A stretch of 64,000 nucleotides of DNA, from positions 124,001-188,000 of the forward strand of contig NZ_JAUNKO010000003.1 in NCBI RefSeq assembly GCF_030532715.1. The letters are read 5' to 3'. Shown here one piece after another: positions 60,516-64,000 of this stretch (its first letter is position 1; every line of letters starts with the position of its first letter). The notes below the pieces were generated by a model. It searched no databases. It was not told where the DNA came from and worked only from the letters and a program-made list of their open reading frames with translations. Made by a program: the position numbers and the translations under genes. This DNA comes from Corynebacterium sp. (GTDB lineage: Bacteria > Actinomycetota > Actinomycetes > Mycobacteriales > Mycobacteriaceae).

Positions 60516-63374
60516 CTAGCGCTCCTTTCGGGCGAGTCGGCGCGCGCGATCCCGGGCGCGCTGCTTGCGCAAATCTTGGTCCATGTCTAATTGCGCCCCC
60601 AAACTCCGCAGAATATGCAGCACAAGGCCGATCACAATGAGGTACACGCCGGCGTCGAAAAATACGGCGGATACGATGTGAACCTCACCGATGAGCGGCA
60701 ACGGAACATCCCAAGCGGCGCTTGTCAGTGGCGGATATCCCAAGGCCAATGGCACCACCACCGACGCCGCGGAGGTGAGCAATCCGACGCCGAGGATGCG
60801 CCCGGCGTCGATAGGTATTGCCTCGTCGAGCTCGAACCGGCCGCCCGCCAGGTAGCGCAGCGTCACCGCTAACGCCGCCACCAAACCGCCAGCGAAACCA
60901 CCGCCAGGGGCGTTGTGCCCAGCGAAGAAGAAGTACGCGCTCAACAACATCATGCTGTGGAACAGCACGCGCGTGCTTACCTCGACCATCAGCGAACGGT
61001 TCCGGTCTACGCTCGCCCCCGGCGCGTTGGTGGCCAGCCAGGGGCTGCCGCCCAGACGCAACACGGGCCGGCGCGATGACCTGCTGAAACTCCGGGTGCG
61101 GTACACCAGCGAGGCCACGCCCGTAGCCACGATCACCAGGACGGAAATCTCGCCGAAGGTGTCCCAGGCGCGGATATCCACAAGCAGCACGTTGACGGCG
61201 TTGGCACCGTGGCCGATATCCTTAGCCAGGCGCGGAATAACGTCCGAAATTGGCGTGGCGGTGCGGGCACTAATGGCAAAGGCTCCGAGGATGATCACCG
61301 TGAGTCCCACCGCGATTGCCAACCACGCACGCACCCGCAAGTAGCCTTGCGGTTGGGGTGCGCTGCTGGGAAGCTTGCGCAACACCAGCACGAACACCAC
61401 CACGGAGATGGTTTCCACCAGCATCTGCGTGAGCGCCAAGTCCGGGGCGCCGTAGAGCGCGAAGATAACGGAAATTCCGTAGCCGGTGAGCCCTACCATG
61501 ATGAGCGCCGACAACCGGTTTCGCAGCACCGTGGCGGCGATCGCGGCGATCATGATGAGTACTGCCACGAACGCCTGCACCGGTGTCCCCCATAACTCCA
61601 TGCGGATGGGGTTCCGCTTGCCGTTGATCAGCACAATCACCGGGAATAGTACTAGTGTTCCCATAATGATGGCTTGGTTGAGCGGGAGCGAACCGCGCTG
61701 CGTGGTGGCGGTCATGCGCAACGACACTCGTTGCAGGGTCTGCACCACGCGGTCGTATGCGGCGTTCGCGCTGCCCAAGGCCGGCTGTTGGAAGTGGAGC
61801 TTCGCCACCGTGGCGCGCTGCCAGTGCAACACAGAACCAATCGCCAGAATCGCACAGGTGAGCGCAAGTACCGGGGTGAAGCCGTGCCACAGCGCCAGGT
61901 GATGGTCGCTTGCCGACGCCCCGAACCGCCCCGTGATGTGCGTAGCGATCACCGTATCCACCGGTTGCGGCACCACGCCCAGCGCTACTGAAGCCACGGC
62001 CAGCACGAGCGGCGGGATCCACAACCCCGGGATGATGCGGTGCATTGACTCCACCGCCGGGCTGGTGGCCCGTTTGGTGGCGAACGCCCCGTAAAGGAAG
62101 TACAAACTATAGGCAACCGTGAGCATCGACCCGATCACGGCGCCAGCGAGCGTCAACTTCGCCGGCATGCCAGTTAAGGCTTGTTCGTAGATCAACACGG
62201 TGAGCACCTGTTCCTTGGCTACGAAGCCTAAGGTAGGGGGAGCGCCCGCCATGGAAAGCGCCGCGACGATAGCGAGCGCGGCCAGACCCGGTTGTTTGGC
62301 GCCCAGCCCATCAAGTTTGCGCACGTCGCGGGTGCCGGTGGCGTGGTCGATAGCGCCAACCACCATAAACAAGCACGCCTTAAAGCACGCGTGTGCCACG
62401 GTGATGGCGAGGCCCGCGAGCATGGCGGCGCGGGAACCGATGCCTACGATTGCCACCAAAAATCCAAGCTGGGAGACGGTTCCATACGCGAGGATCAGTT
62501 TGAGGTCCTTCTGCCGCAGGGCCATCCACCCCGCCATAATCATGGTGAAGAGCCCGCACGGGATCACTACCAAGTGCCACGCCGGGATCACCGAAAAACT
62601 TGGCGATAGCCGGGCTACCAGATAGATGCCGGCTTTCACCATTGCCGCGGAGTGCAGGTAGGCGCTCACCGGCGTCGGCGCCGCCATCGCCCCGGGCAGC
62701 CAGAAATGGGCGGGGGCGATGGCGGACTTGGACAGTGCTCCTGCCAGGAGCAGCACGACCGCGAACCGCACGTACGGTGTGCTGTACAGGTTTTTGTAGG
62801 ACGCCAGTTCGGAGAGGGTCCACGCGCCGGTTTGTTGGCCGAGCATGACAATGCCCATGAGCATGGCCAGGCCGCCGAGCGTGGTGACCATCAAGGCTTG
62901 GCTGGCGGCCCGGCGGGACGACGCGCGCTCACCGTAGTAGCCGACGAGCAGGTACGACAGGATGGACGTGCATTCCCAAAACACGTACATCAACAGCAGG
63001 CTATCGGAAACTACCAGGCCCACCATGGCGAGGGCGAAGGCCACCATTTGGGAGGCAAATACCGCCAATCGACGCCGGTTTACCTCGAAGTATCCCCAGC
63101 AATAGACCAACACCAACGACCCGATGCCCAAAATGATTAGGCAGAACAGGGCGGACAGCGCATCCATGCGCAAGTCCAACGTGAGGTTTGCGGCGGGCAC
63201 CCATTCGGCGCGGAACGTCAATGGGGTGAATCCCTGCGCAAACAGGGAAACAATCCAGATCGCGCCCGCTGCCGGAACTAATGCAAGGAGCCCGAATGCA
63301 CGGTTGCCCATGCGTAGCACCAAGATCGGGGCGAGACAGGAACTGACAGCGAGGGCGGTGAGGAGCGTGAGCAC
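60516..63374 (-). CDS. mrpA: Mrp antiporter subunit A fused to B
   Basis: This 952-residue membrane protein forms the large subunit of the cation/proton antiporter. It holds a NuoL-like core (LDLRMDALSALFCLIILGIG, LYVFWECTSILSYLLVG) over the first 700 or so residues, and then a region matching MnhB/DUF4040 (DALTQM-like ALTQMLVETISVV, HNAPGGGFAGGLVAALAV). No separate mrpB gene exists, so B is fused to A, as in other corynebacteria. The start is GTG 63374. It heads mrpA-C-D-E-F-G, which expels Na+ and supports pH homeostasis. Confidence 0.95.
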   Translation of the reverse strand: MLTLLTALAVSSCLAPILVLRMGNRAFGLLALVPAAGAIWIVSLFAQGFTPLTFRAEWVPAANLTLDLRMDALSALFCLIILGIGSLVLVYCWGYFEVNRRRLAVFASQMVAFALAMVGLVVSDSLLLMYVFWECTSILSYLLVGYYGERASSRRAASQALMVTTLGGLAMLMGIVMLGQQTGAWTLSELASYKNLYSTPYVRFAVVLLLAGALSKSAIAPAHFWLPGAMAAPTPVSAYLHSAAMVKAGIYLVARLSPSFSVIPAWHLVVIPCGLFTMIMAGWMALRQKDLKLILAYGTVSQLGFLVAIVGIGSRAAMLAGLAITVAHACFKACLFMVVGAIDHATGTRDVRKLDGLGAKQPGLAALAIVAALSMAGAPPTLGFVAKEQVLTVLIYEQALTGMPAKLTLAGAVIGSMLTVAYSLYFLYGAFATKRATSPAVESMHRIIPGLWIPPLVLAVASVALGVVPQPVDTVIATHITGRFGASASDHHLALWHGFTPVLALTCAILAIGSVLHWQRATVAKLHFQQPALGSANAAYDRVVQTLQRVSLRMTATTQRGSLPLNQAIIMGTLVLFPVIVLINGKRNPIRMELWGTPVQAFVAVLIMIAAIAATVLRNRLSALIMVGLTGYGISVIFALYGAPDLALTQMLVETISVVVFVLVLRKLPSSAPQPQGYLRVRAWLAIAVGLTVIILGAFAISARTATPISDVIPRLAKDIGHGANAVNVLLVDIRAWDTFGEISVLVIVATGVASLVYRTRSFSRSSRRPVLRLGGSPWLATNAPGASVDRNRSLMVEVSTRVLFHSMMLLSAYFFFAGHNAPGGGFAGGLVAALAVTLRYLAGGRFELDEAIPIDAGRILGVGLLTSAASVVVPLALGYPPLTSAAWDVPLPLIGEVHIVSAVFFDAGVYLIVIGLVLHILRSLGAQLDMDQDLRKQRARDRARRLARKER

Positions 63375-63496
63375 GTGGGGGTTCTTTAGATTCTCGAGTC
63401 TTGGGCGATGAACAGCTGGAGTCCAGTGTACATTCAGTGAGAACGAGTGCTGAACAGCCAGCTAGCCCAGCCTTGGCTTAGTGGCGCGGTGCGCCG

Positions 63497-64000
63497 TTAG
63501 CCGTGCAGGCGATGCGCGGCGGAGCTCAGTGCGGCAGCCGCAGACAGTTCGCAGTTGGCGCCAAACCCCATGGCCCAAGCGCGCTTATTGTTATTGCACG
63601 TGTAGATGAACGTGACGGTTGCTTCGAAGATTTCGAATTGGTGGAATTCGAGGATTTCCACGCGGCGGCCGGCGTCGGCAAGCAAGTTGGTGCACGCGGA
63701 AACCGGGCCGGTAGCGCGAATCTCGCGGTGCGTGGTGGTGCGGGCGCCGTTGCGGGAATCCGTCAACGTTGCCTCGAAGCGGGAGGTGGAGCCGCGCAAC
63801 TTTGTGGATTCAATGTGGTGAATACGCAGCTGGCTTGCTGGGGCGTAGGTGGCGGCAAAGGTGCGCCACTCCATGCCGCGAGCTTCCTCCCGCAACCCGC
63901 GCGGCAATTGATGGCCGAAGCGGGCACGGAACGGATCGTCGGCGAAGAACCGGGTGGTGGTGCGGATCGGGGAGCCAACGGGGCTACGCTGCGTGTCGCG
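63497..64000 (-). CDS. LeuA regulatory-domain-like protein (partial, N-terminus outside window)
   Basis: On the minus strand the frame is open from the window edge to TAA at 63497-63499, giving at least 167 residues. The ending (TGPVSACTNLLADAGRRVEI to WAMGFGANCELSAAAALSSA) follows the pattern of the C-terminal leucine-sensing (LeuA_dimer) domain of 2-isopropylmalate synthase, with the typical central insertion shortened. The upstream part does not show the catalytic barrel in what is visible. It may be a small stand-alone regulatory-domain protein or the end of a diverged synthase; the start lies outside the window. Confidence 0.5.
   Translation of the reverse strand, partial: RDTQRSPVGSPIRTTTRFFADDPFRARFGHQLPRGLREEARGMEWRTFAATYAPASQLRIHHIESTKLRGSTSRFEATLTDSRNGARTTTHREIRATGPVSACTNLLADAGRRVEILEFHQFEIFEATVTFIYTCNNNKRAWAMGFGANCELSAAAALSSAAHRLHG

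Overview
This window is a stretch of Corynebacterium chromosome. The signs are a dnaK-grpE-dnaJ-hspR operon with HAIR operators at dnaK and clpB, a glnX-glnH-pknG operon, FprA, a PurA/PyrE/Fba core, frequent leaderless-type promoters and GTG/TTG starts. By eye the GC content is around 60%; I did not compute it. The species cannot be named from the sequence alone. I see no rRNA, tRNA, CRISPR array, insertion sequence, prophage or conjugative element, so this looks like core genome with a few lineage-specific genes.

Layout. 1-4.5 kb: the end of an AI-2E family permease and putA. 4.5-9.2 kb: the heat-shock operon dnaK-grpE-dnaJ-hspR, with an ECF (SigH-like) promoter and a HAIR operator. 9.2-12.3 kb: ald and adhA (aldehyde and ethanol oxidation) behind a long regulatory region. 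12.3-15.6 kb: a DUF1023 hydrolase with a small upstream partner, a nitrilase-family hydrolase and a globin-reductase gene. 15.6-18.2 kb: clpB, which shares its HAIR region with the divergent globin-reductase gene. 18.4-22.5 kb: a large beta-helix lipoprotein, a lysoplasmalogenase and a Pro/Glu-rich membrane protein. 22.5-31.9 kb: pyrE, an SpoU methyltransferase, GH76, fba, an FUSC exporter, purA, purT, a phosphoribosyltransferase and a GNAT enzyme. 32-34.2 kb: fprA and a secreted protein behind an unusual hairpin-bracketed promoter. 34.4-37 kb: pta-ackA behind five 11-bp repeats. 37-41.6 kb: glnX-glnH-pknG. 41.6-44.3 kb: thiE-thiO-thiS-thiG. 44.3-46 kb: an ABC exporter. 46-47.8 kb: an Na/Pi cotransporter and two small paralogous proteins. 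47.9-49.7 kb: thiC with a TPP riboswitch. 49.8-57.3 kb: a Bcr-type exporter with a MarR regulator, cls, xthA, a GNAT protein of the corynebacterial N-acetylglutamate synthase type, def, a LytR_C protein and a YbdK-type ligase. 57.3-63.4 kb: the mrpA(B)CDEFG antiporter operon. The window ends inside a LeuA-domain-like gene.

How the genes work together. DnaK/GrpE/DnaJ and ClpB form the disaggregation and refolding machine, and HspR (the last gene of the dnaK operon) should repress both loci through HAIR. GlnH and GlnX sense extracellular amino acids and signal to PknG, which controls 2-oxoglutarate dehydrogenase through OdhI. Ald/AdhA and Pta/AckA connect ethanol, acetaldehyde, acetate and acetyl-CoA. 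ThiE/O/S/G and ThiC make both thiamine halves, but no thiF lies beside them.

The least explained items are the ECF-like promoter nested inside a long inverted repeat at 33.6 kb, the 5 x 11 bp array before pta, the paired small proteins near 46.2 kb, the beta-helix lipoprotein, and the recurrence of -10-like hexamers placed 6-8 nt before a start codon.
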